Shown: in pieces, positions 45,948-55,412 of the stretch
Numbering within the stretch: the stretch's first letter is position 1
Layout: the number at the start of each line of letters is the position of its first letter
From: Paraburkholderia phenazinium
GTDB taxonomy: Bacteria > Pseudomonadota > Gammaproteobacteria > Burkholderiales > Burkholderiaceae
Reading direction: 5' to 3'
NCBI RefSeq assembly: GCF_900100735.1
Contig: NZ_FNCJ01000007.1
Location: 220,641-284,640, forward strand
DNA length: 64,000 bases
Position numbers and translations under genes: made by a program
Notes under the pieces: generated by a model
What the model was told of the DNA's origin: nothing
Database searches by the model: none
The model's input: only the letters and a program-made list of their open reading frames with translations

Positions 45948-47572
45948 AAGAGTCCTTGATGCGGCGCGCCGCCGATGCCGATGTCTGCCTGCTGCTGGAA
46001 GGCACCTTTCCGTTCGTGCGCGGCGGGGTGTCGAGCTGGGTCAATGAGATGCTGCGCGCTTATCCGGAGAAGCGCTTTGCGATTGTCTTCATCGGCAGCC
46101 GCGAAGAGGACTATAACGGCGCGGCCTACGCCTTGCCCGACAACGTCGTGCATCTGGAAACCCACTATCTCTACGAGGCGGCGCCGGCCGATTCGCGCCG
46201 GCCGCGCGAGCTCGAAGGCGATGCAGCGGCGTTCGCCAGATCGGCCGAGCTGCACGCGGCGTTGCGCGATACGCGCGGCGCCGACGTGGGCGCGCTGATG
46301 GCCGAGATGGTGCCGACCCTCGGCGAGCAAGGCACGCTCAACGAGGCGCAGTTTCTGGCGAGCCGCCAGTCATGGGAGTTCATCGTCCAGCAGTACGAAA
46401 GGTACTGTACCGACCCGTCGTTTACGGACTACTTCTGGACCGTGCGGATCATGCACAAGCCGCTGTGGCAGCTGGCGAACGTGGCCGAGAAGCTGATCCC
46501 GGCACGCGTCTATCACACGGTTTCGACAGGCTATGCAGGCTTTCTGGGCGCGCTGCTGCACTACCGCACCGGGCGCCCGCTGCTGATCTCCGAGCACGGC
46601 ATCTATACCAAAGAGCGCAAGATCGACCTGCTGCAGAGCCAGTGGATTCGCGACAACCGCGGCGCGTTCGAGCGCGACATCTCGCGCATCAGTTATTTCC
46701 GCGAGTTGTGGGTGCGCTTTTTCGAGGCGATCGGCAAGCTCGCCTACGACGCCGCCGACGAAATCGTCGCGCTGTATGAAGCGAACCGCCAGCGCCAGGT
46801 CGCCGACGGCGCTGCCGCCGAGCGCACCCGCAGCATTCCGAATGGGGTGGACGTCGACGGCCTCGCGCCGCTCGTCGAGCAACGCGTGGCGGGGCCGCAC
46901 CGGGTGGTGGCGCTGATCGGCCGGGTGGTGCCGATCAAGGACATCAAGACCTTTATCCGCGCCATGTTTGTCGCTTCGCGCAGCATGCCCGATATCGAAG
47001 GCTGGATCATCGGACCGGAAGAAGAGGATCCGGCTTATGCGCTCGAATGCCGCGCGCTGGTGGAGAGCCTGGGTCTTGCCGGCAATGTGAAATTCCTCGG
47101 CTTTCAGCGCATCGACGCGGTGCTGCCGAAAATCGACGTGATTGCGCTGACTTCGATCAGCGAGGCCTTGCCGCTCGTCGTGCTGGAGGGCTTCGCGGCC
47201 GGCATCCCCTCTATTACGACGGACGTCGGCTCCTGCCGCCAGCTGATCGAGGGTTTCAGCGAGGAGGATCGTGCTTTGGGGCGCGCCGGCGCGGTGGTGC
47301 AGATCGCCAATCCGGCGGCCTTCGCGCAGGCCGTGGTGGCGCTGCTGAACGACGACGAGCGCTGGCTCGCGGCGCAAGCTGCCGGCCTCGCACGGGTGCG
47401 CCGCTACTACACCAAGGCGCAGATGACCGGCAGCTACCGTACCTTGTACGACCAGCTCGCCGCCGCGCCGGACGTCAGGCGCGGGGCGCGCAATCCTGCC
47501 TCGGGCGGCTGCCCGGTGCAGCACGGCGCGCCGGCGGATCAACGCGCCGCTCAAAGCGGGGAGACACGTTAA
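45944..47572 (+). CDS. pelF: PelF, Pel glycosyltransferase (GT4)
   Basis: A 542-aa cytosolic enzyme that polymerises UDP-N-acetylgalactosamine into Pel. It starts with VCLLLEGTFPFVRGGVSSWV, the PelF signature, and has the UDP-sugar donor site VALIGRVVPIKDIKTFIRAM and the EX7E segment SEALPLVVLEGFAAGIPS. A 35-residue polar tail makes it longer than P. aeruginosa PelF (about 507). Its stop overlaps the pelG start by one base. Confidence 0.93.
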   Translation: MKESLMRRAADADVCLLLEGTFPFVRGGVSSWVNEMLRAYPEKRFAIVFIGSREEDYNGAAYALPDNVVHLETHYLYEAAPADSRRPRELEGDAAAFARSAELHAALRDTRGADVGALMAEMVPTLGEQGTLNEAQFLASRQSWEFIVQQYERYCTDPSFTDYFWTVRIMHKPLWQLANVAEKLIPARVYHTVSTGYAGFLGALLHYRTGRPLLISEHGIYTKERKIDLLQSQWIRDNRGAFERDISRISYFRELWVRFFEAIGKLAYDAADEIVALYEANRQRQVADGAAAERTRSIPNGVDVDGLAPLVEQRVAGPHRVVALIGRVVPIKDIKTFIRAMFVASRSMPDIEGWIIGPEEEDPAYALECRALVESLGLAGNVKFLGFQRIDAVLPKIDVIALTSISEALPLVVLEGFAAGIPSITTDVGSCRQLIEGFSEEDRALGRAGAVVQIANPAAFAQAVVALLNDDERWLAAQAAGLARVRRYYTKAQMTGSYRTLYDQLAAAPDVRRGARNPASGGCPVQHGAPADQRAAQSGETR

Positions 47573-48945
47573 TGGCCGGGATTGGTTTCGAACTGCGCAA
47601 GATCCTCAAGCACGAGACGCTGTTCGGCGTGGCGCGTGCTTACGCCTATGCCGGTCTGATCAGCTCGGGGCCGCTGATCCTGTCGATCTTCGGCATCCTG
47701 ATCATCGGCATCATGAGTCTTGCCTTCGTGATCCCGAAGTACGCGATCGTCCAGTTTCAGGTCTCGGTGACCTATCTGATCTCCCTGAGCCTCGTCCTGA
47801 CCGGACCGCTGCAACTGTCGTTCACGCGCTTCATCTCCGACCGTCTGTTCGAAAAGCGCGACGATCTGGTGCTGTCGAACTACAACGGGGTCGTGCTGGT
47901 CAGTACGATCGCGTCCGGGGTGCTCGCGTTTGTCGCGATGCTGCTGTGGTTTCGCAGCACGCCGCTGGCGTACCGCGTGCTCATGGTGGCGGGCTTCGTG
48001 GTGGTCAGCAACATCTGGATCGGCGTGATTTTTCTCTCCAGCGTCAAGCAGTACCGGCAAATCCTGTTCGTGTTCCTGATCGGCTACGGCTGCACGGTGG
48101 CGTTCGCCTTGCTGCTGAACCGGCATGGCATCGTCGGGCTGCTGGGCGGCTTCGTCGCAGGGCATCTCGTGCTGCTGGGCGGACTCTCGGGGCTGATTTA
48201 CCGCAACTACCGCAGCGGCCGGCTGATCTCGTTCGAGGTGTTCAACAAGCGTTTCGCCTATCCGACGCTGGCGCTGGTGGGCCTGTTCTTCAATCTGGGC
48301 GTCTGGCTCGACAAGCTGATGTTCTGGTACGCGCCCGGCACCGGCTCGCCGACCATCGGACCGCTGCATGCCTCGGTGATCTACGATATCCCGGTGTTTA
48401 TTGCTTACGTGTGCGTGATGCCCGGCATGGCAACGTTTCTGGTGCGGATCGAGGCGGATTTCGTCGAGTATTACGACGCCTTCTACGACGCCGTGCGCAG
48501 CGGCGCGACGCTGCGCCATATCCAGGACATGCGCGACATGATGGTGGGCAGCGTGCGCGCCGGTCTCTATGAAATCATCAAGATTCAGGCGGTCGTGCTG
48601 TTGCTGATCGTCGCGTTCGGACAAAACGTGCTGCAGGCGCTGCATATTTCGACGCTCTATATGCCGCTTCTGACGGTCGACGTGATCGCCGCGAGCCTGC
48701 AGGTGGTGCTGCTGGGCTTGCTGAACGTGTTTTTCTACCTTGACGCGCGCCGCACGGTGCTCAAGCTGTGCATCGCGTTCGTGGCGCTCAATGGGCTCTT
48801 GACGTGGATCACGCTGCAAATGAGCCCGAACGCCTACGGTTACGGCTTTGCGCTGGCGCTGCTGATTCTGGTGGTCGGCGCAGTGCTGACGCTGGATCGC
48901 AAGTTCGCCAAGCTCGAATACGAAACCTACATGCTGCATAACTGA
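47572..48945 (+). CDS. pelG: PelG, polytopic membrane transporter of the Pel synthase
   Basis: A 457-aa inner-membrane protein with about 12 hydrophobic segments, distantly related to Wzx flippases. It starts MAGIGFELRKILKHETLFG, the PelG signature, and has the matching family length. A GGGGAG ribosome site lies 8 bases before ATG 47572, inside the pelF end. With PelD and PelE it forms the inner-membrane Pel complex and probably passes the growing chain across the membrane. Confidence 0.93.
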   Translation: MAGIGFELRKILKHETLFGVARAYAYAGLISSGPLILSIFGILIIGIMSLAFVIPKYAIVQFQVSVTYLISLSLVLTGPLQLSFTRFISDRLFEKRDDLVLSNYNGVVLVSTIASGVLAFVAMLLWFRSTPLAYRVLMVAGFVVVSNIWIGVIFLSSVKQYRQILFVFLIGYGCTVAFALLLNRHGIVGLLGGFVAGHLVLLGGLSGLIYRNYRSGRLISFEVFNKRFAYPTLALVGLFFNLGVWLDKLMFWYAPGTGSPTIGPLHASVIYDIPVFIAYVCVMPGMATFLVRIEADFVEYYDAFYDAVRSGATLRHIQDMRDMMVGSVRAGLYEIIKIQAVVLLLIVAFGQNVLQALHISTLYMPLLTVDVIAASLQVVLLGLLNVFFYLDARRTVLKLCIAFVALNGLLTWITLQMSPNAYGYGFALALLILVVGAVLTLDRKFAKLEYETYMLHN

Positions 48946-48954
48946 TAAGGCGAG

Positions 48955-49896
48955 ATGCGAATGTTCATGACGCGGACTCTTTGCCGCTTTGCCGCCTGGG
49001 TGGCGTGTTTCGGCACGGCCGCGGGCCTCACGCCGCTTGCCCAGGCTCAGGCGGGGGCCGGTGCCGGTGCGGCCAGTAACGCCGCGCGTGCGGCCGCGGC
49101 TTCGCTGCCTTCGGTGGCGTTCTTCTATGGCGAGCAGGTGCCGGTCGAGGCGCTGTCCGCCTTCGATGCGGTGGTGGTCGAACCGGATAGCGGCTTCGAT
49201 CCGGCGGCGCAACAGGGCGGGCGCACCGCGTGGTTTGCGTACGTGAGCGTCGGCGAAGTGACGCCGCAGCGGCAGTATTACGCGGCCATGCCGAAAGAAT
49301 GGCTGGCCGGTCACAACGCCGCGTGGCAGTCGAAGGTGGTCGATCAGGATGCCCCCGGCTGGCCGGCGTTTTACGTCAAGCAGGTGATTGCACCGCTGTG
49401 GCACAAAGGCTATCGCGGCTTCTTTCTCGATACGCTCGATTCGTACCAGTTGATCGCCAGGACCGATGTGGCGCGGCAGCGCCAGCAGGCGGGACTGGTT
49501 GCGGTGATCCGCGCCATCAAGGCGCGTTATCCGCAGGCAAAGTTGATGTTCAACCGTGGCTTCGAGATCTTGCCGCAGGTGCACGATCTGGTCTATGCGG
49601 TCGCCTTCGAATCGCTGTACAGCGGGTGGGACCAGGGCAAGCAGCGCTATACCCAGGTGCCGCCGGCCGATCGTAGCTGGCTGCTCGGGCAGGCGAAGAT
49701 CATTCGCGAGCAGTACGCGTTGCCGGTGATCGCGATCGACTACTGCGCGCCTGGCGATGAGCAATGCGCGCACGAGACGGTGCAGAAGATCTGCAAGGAC
49801 GGGCTCGTGCCGTATGTGGCGGACGGGGCGCTGCAGACGGTTGGAACAGGGCGCGCGGGGATCTGCGCTGACGAGGCCGGCGGCGTGCAGCCGTGA
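48955..49896 (+). CDS. Stand-alone secreted PelA-type hydrolase (GH166-like)
   Basis: A 313-aa periplasmic or secreted protein, 9 bp after pelG and so in the pel operon. A signal peptide ends near PLAQAQA. The rest is a single PelA-like alpha-galactosaminidase/endo-hydrolase domain: VAFFYGEQVPVEALSAFD, FAYVSVGEV, KEWLAGHN, YRGFFLDTLDSYQ (Asp159/Asp162) and YAVAFESLYSGW with Glu219, matching the catalytic Glu of PelA. It ends just after VPYVAD. No deacetylase domain is present. Predicted role is cleavage of partly de-N-acetylated Pel or galactosaminogalactan-type polymer. It complements the missing hydrolase residues of this operon's PelA. Confidence 0.88.
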   Translation: MRMFMTRTLCRFAAWVACFGTAAGLTPLAQAQAGAGAGAASNAARAAAASLPSVAFFYGEQVPVEALSAFDAVVVEPDSGFDPAAQQGGRTAWFAYVSVGEVTPQRQYYAAMPKEWLAGHNAAWQSKVVDQDAPGWPAFYVKQVIAPLWHKGYRGFFLDTLDSYQLIARTDVARQRQQAGLVAVIRAIKARYPQAKLMFNRGFEILPQVHDLVYAVAFESLYSGWDQGKQRYTQVPPADRSWLLGQAKIIREQYALPVIAIDYCAPGDEQCAHETVQKICKDGLVPYVADGALQTVGTGRAGICADEAGGVQP

Positions 49897-49905
49897 GTGC
49901 CCCGT

Positions 49906-50556
49906 CTATCGCAACTGCGTGACCGCAAGCAGCAGGATCATGCTGCCGATCGCGCCATCCAGCACGCGCCAGGCCATGGCGCGGCGAAACAGCGGAGCGA
50001 GCGCACGGGCGCCATAACCGAGTCCGACGAACCACACTGCGCTAACGGCCATCGCGCCGAGTGCGAAGGCGGCCCGGCCGCCGGCTGCCTCGCGGGCGCC
50101 GGCCGTGCCGATCAGCAGAAACGTGTCGAGATAGACGTGCGGGTTGAGCCAGGTGAAGGCGAGCGTCATCAGGACGATTGGCATCGCCCGTTGCGCGGAC
50201 TGCACCGGTGCGCCGTTTGCGTTTGCCGAGGCCGGCTGGCCCGGCGCTTCCACCTCCATCGCCGCGTGGCCGGGCCGCACCGCGCGGCGCAACGCATTGA
50301 TGCCGAACCACGCGAGGTAGGCGAGCCCCACGTACAGCATGGTATGGACGAACACCGGATAGCGTTCGACCAGCACTGAGGCGCCGCCGACGCCCGCGGC
50401 GATCAGGATAAAGTCCGACACCGTGCACAGCAGCACGATCTTGCCGACATGCGAGCGCATGATGCCCTGGCGCAGCACGAAGGCATTCTGCGCCCCGATG
50501 GTGACGATCAGCGACGCGCACAGCGCCGCTCCGTGGGAAAAAGCGAGCCAATCCAT
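49906..50556 (-). CDS. argO: Arginine exporter ArgO / LysE family
   Basis: A 216-aa inner-membrane protein of the LysE superfamily with six hydrophobic segments. GAQNAFVLRQGIMRSHVGKI and LNPHVYLDTFLLIG are family motifs. It should export L-arginine or related basic amino acids. A 30-residue polar loop rich in Ala, Asn and Pro in the middle is longer than usual. It is divergent from argP with a 98-bp gap, the standard layout in which ArgP activates argO. Confidence 0.9.
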   Translation of the reverse strand: MDWLAFSHGAALCASLIVTIGAQNAFVLRQGIMRSHVGKIVLLCTVSDFILIAAGVGGASVLVERYPVFVHTMLYVGLAYLAWFGINALRRAVRPGHAAMEVEAPGQPASANANGAPVQSAQRAMPIVLMTLAFTWLNPHVYLDTFLLIGTAGAREAAGGRAAFALGAMAVSAVWFVGLGYGARALAPLFRRAMAWRVLDGAIGSMILLLAVTQLR

Positions 50557-50586
50557 AAGCGATCCAGTAGACGGGTGAGACGAATT

Positions 50587-50594
50587 AGCGCTAG
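50587..50594. promoter_or_regulatory. Palindrome in the argO-argP intergenic region
   Basis: TAGCGCTA is an 8-bp perfect palindrome 31-38 bp upstream of argO and about 60 bp before argP. An AT-rich stretch with CTCATAAGAG, itself partly inverted, lies next to it. The position suits an ArgP operator, but the site is not demonstrated. Confidence 0.35.
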
Positions 50595-50654
50595 TCTGCG
50601 GTTTTGCCTCTCATAAGAGAAGCTAAATCAGTTAATGCCGATTAAGGAACGCTA

Positions 50655-51548
50655 ATGCTCGACTATGCCTTGCTCGATGCGCTGGCCGCCGTGGTGCGCC
50701 ACGGTTCGTTCGACCGGGCCGCGAGCGAACTGAACGTGACGCCCTCGGCGGTGTCGCAGCGCGTGAAGCTGCTGGAGGAGCGGGTGGGCAGCGTGCTCGT
50801 CAAGCGCGGGCAGCCGTGCGTGGCGACCACCTCCGGCGCGCTGCTGTGCCGGCATACCGAACGCGTGCAATTGCTCGAGTCCGAATTGACGGGACGCCTG
50901 CCGGCAATGCCGGGGGCATTGGTCGAGCCGTGGCCGACCTTGCGGGTCGCGGTCAATGACGACAGCGTCGGCACATGGTTCATCGACGCGGTCGCGGGGT
51001 TTTGCGTGGAGCGCGAGATGCTGCTCGATCTGGTGATCGACGATCAGGATCACACGGCGCAGCGGATTCGCGACGGCAGCGTGCAGGGCGCGGTGACGAC
51101 GCAGGCCGAGCCGGTGCAGGGTTGCCGTTCGGTGCGGCTTGGGCGCATGCGTTATCTGGCGGTGTGCGCGCCGGATTTTTACGAGCGTTACTTCGCCGAG
51201 GGCGTCACGCGCGAGTCGTTGCGGCGCACGCCGTGTGTCGACTTCAATCCGAAGGACCAGTTGCAGAAGCGTTTCATGCGCCGGATCACGCGGGCGGAGG
51301 TCGATCCGCCGCTGCACTGGATTCCGCACGTCGCGGGCTTCCTGCGAGCCTGTGCGACGGGGATGGGGTGGGGTTTGTGCCCCGAACGGATGATCGCGGC
51401 GCAACTGGAGAGCGGCGAGCTGGTGGATATGGCGCCGGGCAAGCCGATTGACGTGGATCTGTACTGGCAGAGCTGGCGCCTGTCGATTGGCTGGCTGGAC
51501 GACTTCGGCACGGTGTTGCGCAAGCGCGCGGCGGACCTTCTGGATTGA
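50655..51548 (+). CDS. argP: LysR-family regulator ArgP (IciA)
   Basis: A 297-aa LysR protein. The DNA-binding part is LLDALAAVVRHGSFDRAASE, then LNVTPSAVSQRVKLLEERVG, strongly ArgP-like, and the effector domain contains LRVAVNDDSVGTWFIDAV. In this family arginine and lysine act as co-effectors on argO. The divergent argO gene supports the call. Confidence 0.92.
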   Translation: MLDYALLDALAAVVRHGSFDRAASELNVTPSAVSQRVKLLEERVGSVLVKRGQPCVATTSGALLCRHTERVQLLESELTGRLPAMPGALVEPWPTLRVAVNDDSVGTWFIDAVAGFCVEREMLLDLVIDDQDHTAQRIRDGSVQGAVTTQAEPVQGCRSVRLGRMRYLAVCAPDFYERYFAEGVTRESLRRTPCVDFNPKDQLQKRFMRRITRAEVDPPLHWIPHVAGFLRACATGMGWGLCPERMIAAQLESGELVDMAPGKPIDVDLYWQSWRLSIGWLDDFGTVLRKRAADLLD

Positions 51549-51600
51549 GACGAGCGATGCGTTGAGTTGGACCGAAGTGCAGGCTCAACACGCGCATGCG

Positions 51601-52551
51601 CTACAGCAGCAACTCGATCGAATGAAACAGCCTGCGCTGCTCGGCATCTTTCGAGCGCGCCCCTTCGTCGATCACTTCGCGCAGGCAATCGAGAAAGCAC
51701 GCGGCAGCCGGGCTCGTCGGCGCGCCGCGCCGCGAGGTAATGCTGACGATGGTCTCATCCACGGTCTCGCGCAGCGGCAGCGCCCATAGATTCTCCTTCG
51801 CACTGCTGACCTCCACCAGCGGCCACGGAAAGATGCTCAGCATATCCGTATGCGCCAGCAAGCCCAGCACGATTGCCAGCGAATGCGCGAGGTGAATCGT
51901 ATGCGGCACCTTCATGCCGCGTTGCCGGAACAGATTGTCTGAAATCGACTCGCGGCTTGCCGGATCCCAGTTCAGCACCCATTCGGCGTCTTCGAGTTCG
52001 AGCAAGGTCCGGCAGCCGGCCTTCGGATGATCGCGCCTTGCCACCACCGCCGAATGGGTCGAAAACAGCGGCACGTTGTGAAACTCCGATTGCGGCGAGG
52101 CAGGCGGCGGACGCCCGATCGAAAAGTCCAGACTGCCGTCGCGCAGACGTGGCTGCACGACAGCCAGCAGCCCTTCGAAGAACTCCAGTTGCACCTCCGG
52201 CATGCGCTGGCGGAAACGCTGCACCGTCAGCGGCAGGAAGGTCAGCGCAACCCACGGCGTGACGCCGATCGACAGCTTGCCAGCCGCCGCCCCGCGCAAG
52301 GCCTCGATTTCCGCCTCGGCCCGCTGCAGTTGCCCGAGCACCAGCCGGGCATGCACGACCAGCGCGCGGCCGAACTCGGTGAATGCCACGCCGCTCGCGC
52401 TGCGAATCACCAGCGGCGCCTGCAGGGCGGCTTCCAGTTCGCGCACCGCCTTGGTCACGGCGGCTGGCGAGAGCCCTAGCGTGCGCGCCGCTGCCCGGAT
52501 ACTGCCGGTATCCGCTATTGCCGCCAGGGTACTGAGTTGATGGAGTTTCAT
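51601..52551 (-). CDS. LysR-family regulator divergent from the M20 peptidase gene
   Basis: A 316-aa LysR protein: MKLHQLSTLAAIADTGSIRA is followed by AARTLGLSPAAVTKAVRELE, then the usual effector domain starting GKLSIGVTPW. The ATG at 52551 begins the family domain; an in-frame start at 52578 adds nine unrelated residues. It faces the amidohydrolase gene across about 120 bp and probably regulates it and the MFS gene behind it. The effector is unknown. Confidence 0.9.
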   Translation of the reverse strand: MKLHQLSTLAAIADTGSIRAAARTLGLSPAAVTKAVRELEAALQAPLVIRSASGVAFTEFGRALVVHARLVLGQLQRAEAEIEALRGAAAGKLSIGVTPWVALTFLPLTVQRFRQRMPEVQLEFFEGLLAVVQPRLRDGSLDFSIGRPPPASPQSEFHNVPLFSTHSAVVARRDHPKAGCRTLLELEDAEWVLNWDPASRESISDNLFRQRGMKVPHTIHLAHSLAIVLGLLAHTDMLSIFPWPLVEVSSAKENLWALPLRETVDETIVSITSRRGAPTSPAAACFLDCLREVIDEGARSKDAEQRRLFHSIELLL

Positions 52552-52670
52552 CTGATCTAAACAAGGGGAGGGTGGCAACCAGTGGTTGCCGCCGCAACGA
52601 TTCTACGCCTGCCCGTCGAATATCGGCGTCGCTATCCTGCGTTCACGCATTCATTGACGGAGACAGCATC

Positions 52671-53843
52671 GTGAACACCATGGCCATTCCGGCGGGCATC
52701 GCCGATCTCGAAGAAGAAATGATCGCCCTGCGCCACCGGATCCACGCGCACCCTGAGCTAGCGTATGAGGAATTCGCCACCGCCGATCTGGTGGCCGAGC
52801 GTCTGCAGGAGTGGGGCTATACGGTGACGCGCGGGCTGGGGCAAACCGGCGTGGTCGGCCAGTTGAAAGTCGGCAACGGCACGAAGCGCCTCGGCTTGCG
52901 CGCCGATATGGATGCCTTGCCGATCCACGAGCAGACCGGCCTGCCGTATGCCAGCAAGATCCCCGGCAAGATGCACGCATGCGGCCACGACGGCCATACG
53001 GCGATGCTGCTCGCAGCGGCCAAGCACCTCGCCAGCACAAAGTCGTACGACGGCACCTTGAACCTGATTTTCCAGCCGGCCGAAGAAGGCCTGGCCGGTG
53101 CGAAGAAAATGCTCGAAGACGGCCTGTTCGACGCGTTCCCCTGCGACGCGGTGTTCGCCATGCACAACATGCCCGGCTACCCGACCGGCAAATTCGGCTT
53201 CCTGCCGGGCTCGTTCATGGCGTCGTCGGATACGGTGATCGTCAAGGTGACCGGACGCGGCGGCCACGGCGCGGTGCCGCACAAGGCAGTCGATCCGGTG
53301 GTCGTCTGTGCGCAGATCGTGCTGGCGTTGCAGACCATCGTCTCGCGCAATATCGCCCCGCTCGACATGGCGATCATTACCGTCGGTGCGATCCATGCCG
53401 GCGAAGCGCCGAACGTGATTCCCGAAACGGCCGAGATGCGCCTCTCGGTGCGCGCGTTGAAGCCCGAGGTTCGCGACTATCTGCAAACGCGCATCACCGA
53501 GGTGGTGCAGGGGCAGGCCGCCGTATACGGCGCGCAGGCCGAGGTCGATTATCAGCGGCGCTATCCGGTGCTCGTCAACGACACCGCCATGACCGGCTTC
53601 GCGCAGCAGGTGGCACGCGACTGGCTCGGCGAGGCCGGCCTGATTCCGAATATGCAGCCGCTTACCGGCAGCGAAGACTTCGCGTTCCTGCTCGAACGGT
53701 GCGCGGGCAGCTATCTGATCATCGGCAATGGCGACGGTGAGGGCGGCTGCATGGTGCACAACCCGGGCTACGACTTCAACGACGATTGCCTCGCGACGGG
53801 CGCCGCGTACTGGGTGCGCTTGACCGAGTCGTTTCTCGCTTGA
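52671..53843 (+). CDS. M20-family amidohydrolase/peptidase (hippurate-hydrolase type)
   Basis: A 390-aa metal-dependent hydrolase of the M20D subfamily. LRHRIHAHPELAYEEF, HACGHDGHTAMLLAAAKHLA (metal and catalytic residues), EEGLAGAKKM and the closing VHNPGYDFNDD are family motifs. Such enzymes split N-acyl amino acids or similar amides. GTG 52671 is preferred over ATG 52680 because GGAGA lies 7 bases upstream. It is followed 56 bp later by an MFS importer, suggesting uptake and hydrolysis of one substrate. Confidence 0.9.
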   Translation: MNTMAIPAGIADLEEEMIALRHRIHAHPELAYEEFATADLVAERLQEWGYTVTRGLGQTGVVGQLKVGNGTKRLGLRADMDALPIHEQTGLPYASKIPGKMHACGHDGHTAMLLAAAKHLASTKSYDGTLNLIFQPAEEGLAGAKKMLEDGLFDAFPCDAVFAMHNMPGYPTGKFGFLPGSFMASSDTVIVKVTGRGGHGAVPHKAVDPVVVCAQIVLALQTIVSRNIAPLDMAIITVGAIHAGEAPNVIPETAEMRLSVRALKPEVRDYLQTRITEVVQGQAAVYGAQAEVDYQRRYPVLVNDTAMTGFAQQVARDWLGEAGLIPNMQPLTGSEDFAFLLERCAGSYLIIGNGDGEGGCMVHNPGYDFNDDCLATGAAYWVRLTESFLA

Positions 53844-53899
53844 TGGCTTGATCGAGGGGTCGAGTTGCGCAGTAGCAGGACATATGGAAGGAGACACAA

Positions 53900-55321
53900 A
53901 TGGACTATCCCACCGTACCGCACCCGCCAACTGGCGTACCAGAGCTGGCTCATGACGGCCGTGCAGACGATGCGCCCGCAACGGCGCCGTCCCATGGCCG
54001 CGTGAGCCACGCCAAAGCCATCGCTGCGATCACCCTCGGCAACGGCCTCGAGTTCTTCGATTTCACCGTCTATAGCTTCTTCGCCACCATCATCGGCAAG
54101 CTGTATTTCCCGGTCGAAGGGCAACTCGCGCAACTGATGCTGGCGGTCGGCACGTTTGGGGTGGGCTTCATCATGCGGCCGGTCGGTGGCGTGGTGCTCG
54201 GCGCGTATGCGGACCGGGCCGGCCGCAAGGCCGCGATGAGTCTCACGCTGTGGCTGATGACGCTCGGCTCGGCGATCATCGCCTTCGCACCCACCTATGC
54301 GGCGATCGGCGTGGCGGCGCCGCTGCTGATCATTCTCGCGCGGCTGATTCAGGGCTTTGCCCTGGGCGGCGAGGTTGGCGCCTCGACCTCGCTGCTGATG
54401 GAGTACGGCAGCGACAAGACGCGCGGTTTCTACGGTAGCTGGCAGTTCGTGAGCCAGGGCATGAACACCGTGTGCGGCTCGCTGCTCGGGGTCGCGCTGG
54501 CGGCCTGGCTGTCTACCGCCGCACTGGAAAGCTGGGGCTGGCGCGTGCCGTTCGTGATCGGCATGGCGATGGGGCCGATCGGCGTCTATATTCGTCGCCA
54601 CCTCAAGGAAACCTTGCCAGGTGCGGCAGATAGCGAGGATGAAACCTCGCACGCGGGAAGCACGAACAGCCCGGCCGTTGAAGATGCCGCACCTGGTGTG
54701 GCCGCGCACGCGCAGCCGGCGCGCGAAATCTTTCGCTCGCACCTGGGCGCCATTACGACCGGTGTCGTGACGACGATCGGTGGCACGGCGGCGAACTATA
54801 TCGTGTTGTTTTACCTGTCGACGTACGCGATCCGCATCCTCCATTTGCCGATGTCGCTCGCACTCTGGGCCTCGTGGGCCGCCGCCTTCGTCACCGTGAT
54901 CCTGTCGCCGTTTGCTGGAGCGCTCTCCGACCGCGTCGGCCGCAAACGCGTGTTGTGGATCTCGCGAGTCTTGCTGATTGCCGTTGTTTATCCCGCGTTC
55001 ATGCTGATCAATGCGCATCCGACGGTGCCCGTGTTGCTGGCGGTCGTCGCTGTGCTGGCAGTCTTGGTGACTTTCACCGCGGTGCCGAACATCGTGATGT
55101 TGCCGGAGATGTTCCCGCGCGAGATTCGCGCAACCGGGATGTCGATTGTGTACTGCCTCGGCGTGTCGATTTTCGGCGGCTTCGCGCAGTTCTTCGCGAC
55201 GTGGCTGATCCAGTTGACGGGTAATACGCTCGCGCCCGCGTGGTATCTGATCGGCTGCGGGCTGGTGTCGTTGCTGCCGCTGCCGTTTATCCGCGAAACG
55301 GCGGGCAGGCCGATTGACTGA
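53900..55321 (+). CDS. MFS transporter, metabolite:H+ symporter type
   Basis: A 473-aa membrane protein with 12 predicted helices. GNGLEFFDFTVYSFFATIIG, FIMRPVGGVVLGAYADRAGRK and GFALGGEVGASTSLLMEY are typical of the MHS (sugar/shikimate/citrate-type) subfamily. The first 30 residues are polar and Pro/Ala-rich. It probably imports the substrate of the adjacent M20 amidohydrolase. A strong intrinsic terminator follows. Confidence 0.9.
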   Translation: MDYPTVPHPPTGVPELAHDGRADDAPATAPSHGRVSHAKAIAAITLGNGLEFFDFTVYSFFATIIGKLYFPVEGQLAQLMLAVGTFGVGFIMRPVGGVVLGAYADRAGRKAAMSLTLWLMTLGSAIIAFAPTYAAIGVAAPLLIILARLIQGFALGGEVGASTSLLMEYGSDKTRGFYGSWQFVSQGMNTVCGSLLGVALAAWLSTAALESWGWRVPFVIGMAMGPIGVYIRRHLKETLPGAADSEDETSHAGSTNSPAVEDAAPGVAAHAQPAREIFRSHLGAITTGVVTTIGGTAANYIVLFYLSTYAIRILHLPMSLALWASWAAAFVTVILSPFAGALSDRVGRKRVLWISRVLLIAVVYPAFMLINAHPTVPVLLAVVAVLAVLVTFTAVPNIVMLPEMFPREIRATGMSIVYCLGVSIFGGFAQFFATWLIQLTGNTLAPAWYLIGCGLVSLLPLPFIRETAGRPID

Positions 55322-55340
55322 AGAGTAGGGCGCAAAGAAC

Positions 55341-55377
55341 AAAGGCCAGTGTCGCTCACACGACGCTGGCCTTTTCT
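55341..55377 (+). terminator. Rho-independent terminator after the MFS gene
   Basis: GGCCAG-T-GTCG (55344-55354) pairs with CGAC-G-CTGGCC (55361-55371) around a 6-base loop, with A's before it and CTTTTCTT after it. This is a clear intrinsic terminator just beyond the MFS stop, and it also lies before the convergent MFS gene at 55413. Confidence 0.9.
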
Positions 55378-55412
55378 TCGTCCACTGCAACGGACGATCC
55401 TCAGCGCATCAC

